Below are positions 22,991-37,260 of a stretch of DNA of 64,000 bases, piece by piece. Within the stretch, counting starts at the first letter, position 1, and each line of letters begins with the position of its first letter. Source of the stretch: Margaritifera margaritifera (lineage: Eukaryota; Mollusca; Bivalvia; Unionida; Margaritiferidae). The notes under the pieces are model-generated. The model saw only the letters and a program-made list of their open reading frames with translations, ran no database searches and was not told the DNA's origin. The DNA lies in the NCBI GenBank assembly GCA_029931535.1, contig JAQPZY010001664.1:7412001-7476000 (forward strand), written 5' to 3'. Made by a program: the position numbers and the translations under genes.

Positions 22991-23643
22991 ACACACAGAA
23001 ACATGACAAAAACTATTCAAAGAAATTAGTTTGCATGTTTGTTTAATTTAATTTTTTTTTGGCTCGCTAGCCAAATGCTCCAACAGTCACAAACTGGAAA
23101 ATGCATATTTTACATTTGCATCGAAATAATTATAAGAATTAGATCAATGTTATGATTACGTTATTAACACATCATTTCCATATAACTACTTTTTTCTATG
23201 ATGATAAAAATAGTTTGTATATTTTTCCCTTACAAGATGAACAAATAATTGAATACACATGGAGATATCCAAGCAGAATGCCGTACATTTGTTGGGAATT
23301 AAAATCTCTGAGCATCTAAGATTTGAAAATTTTCCACCTTATTATTAATTTCAACAATACATTGAGAAAACATCCAGTTTTGTTGCAGGTTGTTCGAACT
23401 TTAATATTGAATCGGTAAACACACATGAAAGCTGTGGGCAACACAAAAAGCAAGATTTATACTTCTGTACTTCTGCATTTCATATGATAATGCTATTTAT
23501 GAAATAAAATTGTTGTTAATCACAATACGAGTGTGTGACATTGTTTTGTGGACAAGACTAGTAAAGATTTGGCAGGACTAGTAAATTTCTCAGTATACTA
23601 GTCCTTCTGGCTACAAAGAAATTTGTGTTAAATTCGAGCCCTG

Positions 23644-24778
23644 ATATATATACATTAAAAATATTATAACATTTATGTAAATTATGAAAATAGGTAAAAT
23701 TCAATGAATATCAAACATTTTTCAATTATAACCCAATGACATTATTACACATATGTACGTGCCATGATTAATATATTAGGGAACATGATATTCTGTGAAA
23801 TCAGGGTTTACCAATTTTCTATAAAATTTATGAGAATTATTTTAATGTACCTTTTCAGATTATGTAGCAACAATGTATGAAAAGGAGAGTTTTATCTAAG
23901 TTGCTTACAAACAAACCTACAAAGTAACAAACAAACAAACTAGACAAGCATCTGACTAAATAAATCAATATGACAATCACTCTATCAGGGTTCTCAACAG
24001 ATTTAAAAACTGAAGAGTCATTTGACCCTTGACCCAAACTAAAACAATTCTGGAGAACCTGTCTTCACTGGGTAACACAGAAAAATAGTTGCTGTAAACG
24101 ATAGGGCAATATCATTTACTCCTAATTCTGCAAAGAATAAGGTAAAAACTGTTATTCTTAATTGAATACAAATTCATTTAATTTGGCATTTGGTAATGTT
24201 TACCACAATGTCTTTTTTAAAATTTTTGCTCACTAAAGAACTTTACTTTGTGTTGCATTAGAAGCTTACACTCTCCACAGCTCCTGGTCTTCAAAGAAGT
24301 AGTACATACAAGTAATGTGGGCTGCCAAAAACAGGATTAACCACAGACAGGAACTGACCACTTGACCTCGCCCAGTATATCTCCTGGAATGCAAATGATA
24401 CTTTGATCTTTTTTTCTGTTTCAACTGCAAGAAATCTGTTCAATAACACTGACTTTTGTCCTTTTGGCCAGCAGATCACTAGGAATTTCATGCGTGTGGT
24501 GGGAGAAGTTATTGCAGAATGGTTCCAGGGTCGTGGCTAAACGACAATATTTAGTGCTATTATATCACCTCTTTAAACATTTCATGCAAATAAGAAAAAT
24601 CAAAATGATAAGCATACAGTAAGTTCTCTAAGTATTGATTGTTTGGCATAATATGAAGGTTTCATATGAGCTTTAGGGGAATACTATTTAGTGTTTAGCA
24701 GAGATGGTGCATAAAGATGCCAAGGGGTGTCCGTTTACTTGGGTACCCATCTGTTGATAATTACCCGGCAGGGCTGAG
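23644..24778. other. Intronic, CpG-poor, no feature recognised
   Basis: AT-rich sequence without a supported exon or element. Confidence 0.5.
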
Positions 24779-24900
24779 CAAATTTTTTTTTCATCCACTA
24801 GTCCCGGACTAGCGACTTGGAAAATTTTAATTGCCCGACTTCAAAAATGAATAGTCTGATTCGTCAGGCTATGGGATTTGCTCAGCCCTGAAGATGATTA
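24779..24900. mobile_element. MITE D, copy 1 (CAGGGCTGAGCAAAT termini)
   Basis: Begins CAGGGCTGAGCAAAT and ends ATTTGCTCAGCCCTG, a perfect 15-bp inverted repeat. The interior has GACTAGCGACTTGGAAAATT and TTGCCCGACTTC. The ends resemble hAT termini, but the 8-bp flanks (TTACCCGG, AAGATGAT) do not match. Confidence 0.85.
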
Positions 24901-25677
24901 AGAAGAACCTGCAAGTCTTCCCTCCCATATTTCAACAGAGCTGTCCACTCATGAGGAAAGTGCCTGTAGTCAAATGCTCTAAAGCATCTCAAAGGTTCTG
25001 CTTATATCTCTTGGAGAAATAGCTACCGCACACTCAGTAGCAGTCTTATATTTTATCCCTCCACTTTCACAAAAAATTTCCTTTTCCGAATCGCCCTTAT
25101 TACCTTCCTTGCGAAAATAATTTAGCAAACTCGTTTTATCCACCGAGTAACTTTCAGCTTGCTTGACAACTACTTCTAAAGTGATCATAACATAACATTT
25201 TCTCTTTTAAATACGAACAGAGACAGCTCATTGATTAGCATAATTGTTTTGCTTCAAATGCAATATATAATCAATAAAAAATTAAAGAATCATTACTGTC
25301 ATTTAATCACTTCATAAAGGAAACAAACACTGATGTCGGTAAAGTGCCTTTCATTAATTTAATTTAATTACACTGGATTAAAATCATAGTGAGCCACTCG
25401 TGAGGATCTGAGTAAACACAATGCAACAAAGCTGCTTAAAACACTGCTAATTGATCATAATGGCTTTCTTTTGTTTGACGTGTTTTGATTTGCCGATAAT
25501 TTGGTCGCTTAGCCCAATATGCAGTCAAGCGGTAACAGAACGTGTGCATATGCGACAATTATCACTGACCACATTTATGTGTTATACAGGATGTAAATGT
25601 ATACATGAAGAGGGGTAGAATCAAGTATTCAGTATGCCAGGAGGGCATGATTGACAGTGATTAAAGCACAAAAATAA
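24901..25677. other. Intronic, no feature recognised
   Basis: No supported exon. The 69-aa minus ORF at 24979-25188 has no recognisable domain. Confidence 0.5.
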
Positions 25678-25762
25678 GGACTAGCGACTTGGAAAATTTT
25701 ACTTGCCCGACTTCGAAAATGAATAGTTCGGGACGTCGGGCTATGGGATTTGCTCAGCTCTG
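25678..25762. mobile_element. MITE D, copy 2 (5' truncated)
   Basis: Matches the copy at 24779-24900 from GGACTAGCGACTTGG through GGGATTTGCTCAGCTCTG with a few substitutions. The left 35 or so bases, including the left terminus, are missing. Same orientation, about 0.8 kb from copy 1. Confidence 0.85.
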
Positions 25763-28684
25763 ACACCACTGACTGAACAAATTTCTAGTTCTACACAACT
25801 GTCTGTCTGATTGAACTTCAGCATGAAAAGGGTTAAAACTGATGCTCTGGCCCAAAGCAATGTGTGTCATAAAAATGCACAGGCAAGAATTTCCATGTGT
25901 CAGAAATGGGTCACATTTAAATTCCAAGCGTCAAAACCTGAGGGGATGCATTAATTGAGAACCCTGCTCTAGAAGTTAAAATTAAGGCAAAATTTCTGCT
26001 TGTACGAGATTAATTGGAACGTTTTTCTCCATCCTGTCCTTCCTTTTACCCAGAAATGCTTGTAAGACCTAAAAGAAAAATAGCTTCGTTTCTGGTTTTC
26101 CAAATATCCCGATAAATTTGTATGGCCACAAGAAAAGGCATTTTAAAAAACCATACAAATAGAATTCTGGATTTTCTGAATGTTGTGACCATTCCGGATT
26201 TAAATTTGTTTATATGTGACTGAATTAGGTATCATGCTCATAATATGCTTACTATTTCTCCCAATATTTGTAAGCACCTATAGTTGACTAGAAAGCATGA
26301 TTCAACAATGATTATCACTTGCATGCTGTTTGCTAATTGTGGTCAGCTTCAAATTAACAGCCAGTTATATCAGACAAACAAAAATTATTTAATTACATGT
26401 CTGTAGAGTGTAAATATTTACCTGTCGTATAACATCATGTTATTGAGTAATACTGACCAGGTCTTTGGTTCACTTTAAGTAAGTGGAAGGGAGAAAAATG
26501 ACTGAAAAAATCTTATGCTGACTGGGTTTTTCCCTGGCTTCATCTATTGAGAAGATAGCTAGCTATGATGCCTCATTGCCAGAAGAAGCATACAAAATCC
26601 AAAGATGCTAGCATTAAATCCCAAAAAGTTGCAGTTTTTATTGATACACAGAGTCCCCCACCTGAAACCTTGGACTCTAGTAGTGCCATAGTGGTCTCAA
26701 ATAGAACGGAAGGAAACTGCATGTATTTTAGTCCAACATTTAATGCTTTTGTAACAAATCTTTTGGGGGGATGAATAACAAAATGTAATAGCATCTGATA
26801 ATAGCATAGAATGTACATTGTTCAATGACTAAAATGCAGTATCATGGGGAATTTTGTTGGAACCTCTGCTTCTGAGGAACCAACTTCCTGTTTTGATTTC
26901 ATGCATCCCTCTGCCATTATGTGTAGGGAGCTTACACTTTGTGATTACAGGGATAATTTATGAAAATTTGTACACCCATCAATGAATGAAGTACCACACA
27001 CACTTAAGTATCTCCTAATACCCAGTGCAGAATGTGCCTAACATCACAACCTCTCCTGGGTCATACTTCAGCCACTTGTGTTCATTTTCCCAGCATTTCT
27101 GGTGCTTTCTTTGTCTCTTCTCTTTGATCATATTTGTAATCGTGGTTTCTCTTGTCTTCATCTAATTTCTGCCTTTTCGGTGACAGCTGCATGCCTTGCA
27201 ATACTTCCACATGTTTACAATTGTCACTGTACAATGTATTGAATGTTTATCAACAACGATGTCAAAACACGTTCTGTATAATTCTGGATTATTTGTAGAG
27301 TCTGTGAATGCAACCTTTTCTGATTGGTTAATATTAGCCATAGATCCTACATATTTTGTCATTATAAATAATTAAATCAGGGCTTGGTGGTAGTACACCA
27401 GGCTAGTTCCATGTGCATGAAGACAGTTTTGACACTAATTTACTTGCGGAGTGGATGAGTGGTTTAAAACCTGTCCATTTGCGCTATGAACATTTATTGT
27501 ACCTTGTCAATTGAAGGATGTTGGTAGGTAACGGGTACACAGTTAGCTAAATAAACAGATTAATTAACCATTAAAGGGAATGCCTACTGACAACCACTTA
27601 TTAACTGTTATGATAGCAACCAGCGGTAATTTTTATTGCCCAAATGGAGTAGTGACTGCTGGGTTTTAGTGATCCGTCGGCAAAATCACTAACCATGGGA
27701 TAGTGGATTAGCGCTAATGTTGAGCTCTGTAAGCTGTATATCACTATTAACAAGACAATACAGTAAGAACACTCCTCAGTTTTCTTCCACTCACCCCTGA
27801 ATTTTCATATGAATTTTGAAAAAGTGTCTTTTTTCCTTTTCTTCCTACCATGTTCATTTTCACGGCCTGAGTCAGTATCACGCTTATGTTTCCCATAGAA
27901 ATAAGTCTGAATATTTGTCTGAGTCATGATATTAATGTGATGCTTAAATTTGACAATCAAAATTAACATGATGTTGCACAATCAACAATAGAATAGTGTA
28001 CACAGTGTAACAGTAATATTAGAAATGATCAAATGGGAAATCATTCACTTATACCAGAAGTGCAACCAATTACTTGAAAATCAGTTGAAATCATTAATTT
28101 TACAAAAAAAACACTTTGTACATACCAATATATTCTCTTTGATTTCCATCTGCCATTTTTAATTTCTAGTCATCACGGCCAATTCACTATCTTTATAAAG
28201 AGGTGTTAAATTCCATTTATTATCTCAATTTCTTATCAAAACAAAAGATCAGAGTTGACATCTACATCAGTTATTGGACAATCCCATGTGACTTGCAACT
28301 TTGCATGAGAAAAACGTTAATTGATTAGCGAATCACACAGGTGCATATGTATGGTCATTCAAACAGCAAGAACGGCAAAGGTTATTATATGGTACTGATT
28401 ATAGTGTTTGAGGCTTAAGGCAAAATTCACGAGTCAAACTGACACATAGGGCGGAATTCACACTCATGAGTTTCAGGTAACATGAAATACATGTCAAAAC
28501 CCAGAAATATGGGTCAAAGGAAACCCAGTTAAAGCCTCCTTTTTGTTTCAGATACACTAAGATTTTCAGCGATTGTAGTTGCACGATTTAAGGGAATGAG
28601 TTTTTTCCCCCCATCAAATTAATTTCAAACATGTATTACCTCACATTTTGTTTTACATTTTGGAAGTTAACTTTTGATCTGTAG
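25763..28684. other. Intronic, CpG-poor, no feature recognised
   Basis: Two overlapping small ORFs at 26565-26818 on opposite strands have no recognisable domain and no splice-site context. Nothing else supported. Confidence 0.45.
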
Positions 28685-28747
28685 TATATGGCAGGTATAG
28701 CCAGGATTGTGCTTAGGGTTCTCCCAGATGCCGAAATCCAAATCAAG
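28685..28747 (+). CDS. Candidate 63-nt in-frame exon (speculative)
   Basis: Preceded by TTGATCTGTAG and followed by AAG|GTACGC. The 21 codons are open in the phase left by the PDE3-like donor (phase 0) and read YMAGIARIVLRVLPDAEIQ and two more residues. It could be a small PDE3 exon or cassette. It does not match a PDE3 segment I know, and a cryptic splice pair at this spacing is expected by chance in a long intron. Confidence 0.18.
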
Positions 28748-29121
28748 GTACGCATACTCATTTTTGGATGCATGAAAATTACAGCAACTCAGTTCTCAGT
28801 GTGCAGGGGTTTTTTTTGTCTGCAAAATTCTCATTTATTTGATCCATTTCTACAAAGTGAATATCATTTATGTAGTGTGCAAGCTATCAAACAAAGTTCA
28901 AGTGATTGTAGGGGAATTAGGTTGAAGCCGCATAGGTTAGATCTTAGCAGCAAGGAGATTAAGACACCTGTTAATCAGTTGTTGGTTCCTAATTGTTTAT
29001 GCATACTTGCAGTGATTGGTTAAGCAGGTTTATGCATGTTCATGAGAAATGAGGAAATTTCTGCACAGGCGGCCATGGGTGACGAAGGAGTGAAGCAGAT
29101 TATCACCTATGGCTTGCAATG

Positions 29122-29308
29122 ATGGAAGGACTAGTAGATAGAGAAATTTTCTAGTCCTGCAGAATCTTCACTAGTCCTTCCCACAAATGCTGACTGACGA
29201 CAAATGAAACTTTACTAGCCACTGGACTACTGAAATTATGAAAACTACTAGTCTGACTGGAAATTTACTAGCCTCATGGGAGCAGACTACTGCTAATTTC
29301 GAGTCCTG
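29122..29308 (-). mobile_element. Deletion derivative of the outer hAT element
   Basis: On minus it begins CAGGACTCGAAATTAGCAG and follows the left end of the 20298-23643 element for about 100 bases (GGCTAGTAAATTTCC, TTTCATAAT). It then jumps to that element's right subterminal repeats (GCAGGACTAG, CTAGTCCTTC). The final ~30 bases with the right terminus are missing. CpGs in the larger copy (AGCGGTAGTCCGCTAG) appear as AGCAGTAGTCTGCT here. Confidence 0.8.
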
Positions 29309-30332
29309 TGCTCCATCAATTAGAATTAATTACAGCATGCTCATTTAAAGTTATATGGCAAAAAACCCAAACATGTTGTAATCACCAAAAAGTGGACCTA
29401 AACCTTAATACCTTCCTTTATCCAATTTCTTTTGTTTTGATGAAGAAAATAAAACATGTAAATTGAACATGTACTTTTCAAAAACTGTGAGAGACTTTGT
29501 GCTTTCCAAAAAGTTATAATTTTAATTATGTCATAAAAAGTACATCCTACATGTAACAAAATCTATCAAACTTAAAAATAATGTTTCAAAAACTGGATCT
29601 TAGCCTGTTAAAGTTTAAACAAGTGCTAAAGATGAAATGAACTTGTCATTTGTTTTCATTTAAAATACTTGGAGAAATTCGGTTAAGCTTGTATACAGAC
29701 TATGACAGACATGTGACTTGTGCAGACAAGTCAATTGTTGGTGCTCAGTAGAAGGTGAAATTCGAATGGCCCTCTTTTCTTATTAAGGACAGTATAAACA
29801 TGTACACTAAATTTCTTCTTTAGTAAAAGATATTACAATTCTGTCAAATGTATATAAAATAAGATACACAAGTAACACATGTAAAATCCTTAAATATGAT
29901 TAAAATTTGTTGTATAAACCACATTCCCTTAAAAACCATACCTTGTATTGAGCAGCAGCATCAGTGCCTTCCTTTCATCACAGATGTTTGAAATGGATGC
30001 AATGCAGATAATGTCTAAAACAGGTTATGGCTAACTTTTTTGTATACCATTATTTGTATATGTATATATTATATAAAATGTCTCTGGGTGTTTACTTGTG
30101 TGTGTGTGTGTGAATGAAAAAGTTTTAAATCATGCATGTTTCTGTACACAATGCCCTGGTAGCTGAATCCATACTCCGTTGCTCTTGTGTACACTAATCC
30201 ATAATACCTTTTTTTGTATGTTCATATTTGGCAGCTGTATTTTATATATTTACCTGTACATACATAGATTATTGAGGGATGCAAAGGAGATAAGTTTTTG
30301 TACTAATTGTGTCACCGTCCTAAAATAAATAC

Positions 30333-30374
<42 letters not shown>

Positions 30375-31439
30375 AAATAAAATGTTACTCATCAAAGATT
30401 CTGTTAACAAACACGTTTTTCAAAAGTAAAAAATGTACATGTACTATAAAGAATTTTTTTGTCAGCAAGGTCAGTAAATCAACCTGATATATAATGTTGT
30501 GTACAACCATTTTCTTGTCAACTTTGACTTTTTCCTAGCGATGCCACATTGGATGTGACAATCATCCATACTTTAAAAGAATATACATGTAATCTTTTTA
30601 AACAGATGCCTTAAGCAGAGATGTGGAGATATACTGTATCATTGAATTAGAAAGGGTAGTTTCTGTGTCACTGACATCCACATGCATGTTTCTCTACATG
30701 TTTACTGATTTTGTAAATGTTTACAGGCAGTAAACTGAATTTAGCTGTTTACATGTGTAAACTTTTGCAGCCTTCAGTACAACCCTGCTGTTAGGCTGAG
30801 ATTTTGAAAATGGCACTGGGAAAAATATTGGGAATAGGATGCAAATGACACATGTACATAAAAAGAAAAGACATCAGAAAAATCATAACAGCCAATATTT
30901 TGCTGGGAGCTCACTTTTAACCAGAACAATACCTTCAACATTATGATTTCTTGCATTCTCAAAGCAACATTTTCTCTTCTTGACTGTGTATTCAGTTGTA
31001 GCGCAATTAGCAAATACATATAACTAGGAATGTACTTGTGTTTCATCCATTCAGGTACCTACCCGTACATGCAAATCATTTACATCATGCAATCTTTGAT
31101 GCATGTAAATCATTCTAGCATAAACATATTATAGATTTATTAAGGAAAGTTTTATTTATTTATGAGAAAGTTGTAAATTTAGTACAGTTTTATGCCCTAA
31201 TCCAGTGCATTTCCTAAGTGCCAGTAGCCTGGTAGTTTACCCACCTAACTCTGCCAGAAAAAACTGGCTGCAGGGTATGTTTTGCTGCCCCCTATACCTT
31301 TGGTAGGGGGAGCCTCCCTAAACTCCCCTGTTACTTTTCAAGTTTTATTGAATGCCCTGCTAGTCTCTCATTTTTTAACTTCTTGTGGTCTCGGGAATGT
31401 AGAACAGGCCAAATGTGCTCCTCTGCATGTTGGAAGAGG
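29309..31439. other. Intronic; (TTA)n at 30336-30372
   Basis: CpG-poor, TG/CA-rich. A (TATT)/(TTA)n tract lies at 30336-30372 and a (GT)n at about 30099-30111. The 90-aa minus ORF at 30774-31046 has no recognisable domain. Confidence 0.5.
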
Positions 31440-31602
31440 CAAAAGTGGCTCAGCGGGCAGCTTGCTGCATTTGTGGCTGAATGGGTGTGGGTTTGAATGC
31501 TACCATTGGATAAGCCTGTGGTGTGTCCTTGGGTAATGCACTTTGCTCAGATTGCTTTGACAAAAAATAACCTGCTTGTGTTGCTGTGCCGTAAAACATC
31601 AA
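31440..31602 (+). repeat. tRNA-derived SINE, family 2
   Basis: AAGTGGCTCAGCGGGCAGCT resembles an A box and GTGGGTTTGAATGCTACC a B box, at tRNA-like spacing. A body with CTTGGGTAATGCACTTTGCTC and a tail GTAAAACATCAAAC follow, like tRNA-SINE bodies in other animals. Only one copy is seen in the window. Confidence 0.65.
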
Positions 31603-32690
31603 ACACCTCCCATTTTGTTTTTCTTCTCTAACTTGACTATGGGTATTTAATTGAATAAGCTACCTTCTCTGCTTGTTGACATGTTACCAGTCTAAAATCC
31701 TGTAAAAATACAAGCTTACTCTTACTGACTGGCTAGGTTTTAGTTGGCTTCACAGATGGATATACTTTCTGTGTACCTGTAATGGGCAAGTTGGTAGTCA
31801 AGTGATTAATTAGTGATGTTTGGCCTAGTGTTCTACTTAGGTACACATCAAGTACTTGCTAGGGTGATGGGGTCATGTTTACAGGTGCTTGTCATTCAAG
31901 TCACAATAGTGTACAACATGAACATGTCAAACTGTCTACATCTTATATAAATGTACATACATGATGTATTTAGTTGTAAAACAGGAAATACACATACAAA
32001 ATACCTTCACCTGGAAGGTGTAACATGCAGAAGTACAGACTACTGTAGCTATCACCATACCTTGTATTGAAAGGGTGGGAATTGTGCAAATTCACAAGTC
32101 TGTACACATGCAGGGGTAACACAATAATCCAGCTAGGTTAAATTAGCAGCCTCCCTCCTTGTCCATAATGCTATCCTTTTGCTTCGTATACAGTCAAATC
32201 TGCCATAAAGGTCTCAATTAAATTAAATTCAATTAAATAGTTGTCATAAGCATGTACATACTAATAGTGTACATGCTACAAATATTGCATGGTTGTCAAA
32301 AGCAACTTCAAACTGAAACTAAAAAAGGTGATCAACAAAAGCTTGAAAGAAGAGGATGAACAAATATAAACAATCTTTATAACAGATTACTGTAAAAGTG
32401 CTATGTCTCTTATTGTAAATGCTTCATAAATAAATTTAGCTAATGTACATATATGTACTGAAATTTCTTATTGCTAGAATTTAACATAATCACCTGCTGT
32501 AAACAGTCACTGTTTTGAAGTCTCTTGCACAACTATTATTGCACAAATAAAACTCTTAAGCCGTCAGTGGCCCACCAGACAAGTAAAACTAGATTTTATT
32601 TGCCCAGCACAGATCTCTCTCTCTATACACAGATTATGATTTATGTAGGTGGTTACAGATATAATCAGTTTAGGTAAATAAATATCCAGT
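31603..32690. other. Intronic, no feature recognised
   Basis: CpG-poor sequence lacking supported exons; contains a short A/T-rich near-repeat (TTAAATTAAATTC) around 32217-32240. Confidence 0.5.
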
Positions 32691-33385
32691 ATGGTCACCA
32701 CAGCAGCCATCTTGAAAATCTTATGGCTACTCCTCCTAAATGATGGTCATATCAACATGGGGTTTACACTAAAAGACTTTTTGTGATGTCTTGTTGGTCC
32801 TAAATGAAAATGTTGCCTATCTAATGCCCATTATAGCTGCCACAGTGGCAATCTTGAAAAATATTGTTATTGCTACTTCTCCTGAATGGATATTTTTATC
32901 AGCAAGTGGTTTTCTCTGAAAGACTTCTTATGATGTCTAGTTGGTCCTAAATGAAAATTGTGCCAATATCACATCCAGTATGGATGCCATGGCAGCCATC
33001 TTGAAAATCTTGTCATTGTTACTGTTTTCAGAATGAAAAGTCATATTGACATGGGGTTTTCACCAGAGGATTTTTTATGATGTCTAGTTGGTCTTAAATG
33101 AAAATTGAGCCGATCTGATGTCTAATATGGCCTCTATGGAAGCCATCTTGAAAATCTTGTTATTGCTACTCCTGCTGAATGGAGAGCCATATCAACATGG
33201 GGTTTTTACTGAAAGACTTCTTATGATGTCTAGTTATTCATAAATGAAAATGGTGCTTATCTGACGTCCAATATGGCCACCATAGTGGCCATCTTGAAAA
33301 TAGTTATTGCTACTCATCCTGAACAAAAAGTAAAAGTAATATTGCCATGGTGTTTTCACCATAAGACTTGTTATGAAGTCTGGTA
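32691..33385. repeat. ~145-bp satellite array, left block, with YY1-like cores
   Basis: About five monomers. The landmark (G)CCATCTTGAAAATC or its variant recurs at about 32705, 32858, 32995, 33142 and 33287. Each monomer also has a CATGGGGTTT segment and TTATGATGTCTAGTTGGTCC then TAAATGAAAAT. GCAGCCATCTTG is the reverse complement of CAAGATGGCTGC, which fits the YY1 consensus. A second block of the same family is at 42809-43340. Confidence 0.9.
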
Positions 33386-34191
33386 CAGTACATGCATCAT
33401 GGATTATTGATTGATCACTCATTCTATTGGGTGTGGACACAGAGGTAAGGGATTAAGTATCCACTACGGGTAGTGGATGTCCACTTTGTTTGGTGGATTT
33501 CCTCCAAGTCTAGTGGAAATCCACTCAATCTAGTGGAAGTCCATCACAGATTTTATTGCAGCTCTAGTGGGTTTTATGGCACCCCTTGCTGATTTTATTG
33601 TATTCGCTCCATGAGTCAACACACTAAACAAACAGATGGAAGAAACCCTGACATGACATAAACCCAACCATGGCAGGTTTCAACTTCATACCTTTACCTG
33701 TGAACTATACAGTGGTAACATTTCTTGTGGTATTTATCAGTGGCCTAGCTAGGGATACATGTAAACGAACGCATGTAATGTAGAAAAAAATATGAGGTTT
33801 AAATTTCTATGACATCTTTCCACCCCTGTCCAAGACAGAGCGTACATCAGAATAATTGCCTAGCTACAACATACATACCTTTCGATTGATTACATGTACA
33901 TGTACCTGTTAGCATATACATGTGCGGAAATTTACATACTATTCTGCATCAAGCAATAACTTTGATGCTCTTTCTCAATAAATAATATTTCATAAAAGTG
34001 GTTCATGTACTGGTTATTAATTTGTTATAGTTTCACTTTCCAAAACCCACTTTGAAGAAAGTTTTGAAAGCAGTAATACAAATAAAACTCTAAAAGAGAT
34101 TAGAAACGAGCACTATCCTTTTTATACTGTACATGTACGATCAAGTACACTGGAACATTATGACATGCACTACATATACTACATATACTAC

Positions 34192-34258
<67 letters not shown>

Positions 34259-34266
34259 CTAATAAC
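33386..34266. other. Spacer with short palindromic TAGTGGA/TCCACT motifs and (TA)n
   Basis: Positions 33460-33555 hold five imperfect TCCACTA / TAGTGGA inverted pairs about 20 bases apart. A (TA)n tract lies at 34197-34254, directly before the left repeat of the PIF1-bearing element. CpG density is intermediate. No gene. Confidence 0.55.
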
Positions 34267-34551
34267 AAGGGAGGACACTTCTATCCCATCTCATGCGACC
34301 TATTTAAGAATCAATGCTGATATTTGAAGCTACACTTTGCATAGCGTCATAAATTTGGTACCAATGTTAAGCTCAGGCATTCAACTTTTTATGCCTACAC
34401 AAAGTTTGACTTGCTATTACACCTTTAAGGAATGTCAGACCATTTTCCCATGCTACAGCTTGACATAGTAATGATCACGCCTTCTTAATATGCAAGTGCA
34501 GCAAACTGAATGGAATACTGTCCTCAAATTTGCTAACCGAAAATGATGTAC
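34267..34551 (+). repeat. Left terminal inverted repeat, CpG-decayed
   Basis: Aligns end to end with the reverse complement of 37261-37540. Relative to the right arm it carries TpG or CpA at eight or more CpG sites, for example CTCATGCGACC against CTCGCGCGACC, CTTTGCATAGCG against CTTCGCGTAGCG, and CCCATGCTAC against CCCACGCTAC. Confidence 0.9.
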
Positions 34552-36459
<1,908 letters not shown>

Positions 36460-36559
36460 GTTTAAGTGTTGAAAATGAAAAAGGAAAGAAAGAAGAACAG
36501 AAATAAAAGTTTCAGAGTGAAGGAAAATTTAAAAAATAGGTTCAATGTTTTATCATTTC

Positions 36560-37206
36560 CTCTTTTTTTCACATGTGGTCCATTGTTATTAATAATGTTA
36601 AAATTACCTTCTGTTTGTCTGTGTACTTGTGACAGAACATAATGATGGGGAATCAGGCTATGAATCTTCTCATAACTGATAATCAGTTCTCCTCTGTCAT
36701 AGTAGGCACCATTTGGAACAGACTTCAGTTGAAAGAAATCACCAGAGACAATCATTTGAATGCCACCAAATGGGAAAATATATTCCTTTATTGTACGGAA
36801 AACCTTCTCTATTTTCAAAAGTAATTTCAGAGATGACATGGAAATGTCATCAATAAAAAAGAGTGTCAGCATTCCCTATTCTTCTTGTAATATCTATCAT
36901 ATCATTGTCATTATTGATCTTATCTATTAAATAATCATCGGGAAAACGACCGTCCTGAATGCCAGAAAACTTGTGTATTCCATGCAACCGAGAGGCAGCT
37001 ATCCCTGTGCTGGCTGTAAAGTAACCCGTTTTTCCAATTTCTTTCGGTCTTTTGCTTAAATTGTTCTCTATGAAGCTTTCACCAGTACCAGCCTGCCCTA
37101 ATATCATTATATTGTGGCATGAAATTGCAGCGTTAACGATATCTTCCATCGTGCAAACACGTGACAGAATCAGCAACACTAAGATCATTGTGAAAACACT
37201 CACCAC
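36560..37206 (-). pseudogene. PIF1-like SF1 helicase fragment
   Basis: Read from 37206 downwards: motif I GQAGTGESF (about 37072-37098), motif Ia with STGIAASRLHG, motif II FIDDISMSS, motif III VSGDFFQLKSV and motif IV region LSQVHRQTE (ends near 36600). The order and spacing are those of PIF1 helicases, ATP-driven 5'-3' DNA helicases. Defects: the Walker A Lys, required for ATP use, is Glu; the frame breaks in a T run just before motif II (near 36860); DE of motif II is DD; motifs V and VI are absent. The start lies about 55 bases inside the right terminal repeat. Non-functional remnant. Confidence 0.85.
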
Positions 37207-37260
37207 ACGTCAACGTATTTCAGTCAATAAAAAAAAACGATTAAAATTATTTGCCTTCAT

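Larger units (their letters stand above)
20298..23643. mobile_element. hAT element (outer), CAGGGCTCGAA termini
   Basis: Left end CAGGGCTCGAAATTAG; right end AATTCGAGCCCTG, which is its reverse complement. Subterminal zones on both sides carry repeated ACTAGT/GGCTAGT motifs (20325-20400 and 23560-23610), typical hAT transposase-binding repeats. It inserted in a (TA)n tract, so the flanks (TATATATG and ATATATAT) are uninformative as a target duplication. It contains a second hAT unit (21088-22518) and a tRNA-like segment. A 187-bp deletion derivative lies inverted at 29122-29308. Confidence 0.85.

Noticed and set aside
26565..26818. Opposing 69- and 81-aa ORFs as an intronic gene
   Set aside because: No recognisable domain, no splice or promoter context, and CpG-poor composition like the surrounding intron.
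36560..37206. Functional host PIF1 helicase gene
   Set aside because: Walker A Lys is Glu, the frame breaks before motif II, the C-terminal motifs are absent, and the fragment lies between transposon-type inverted repeats.
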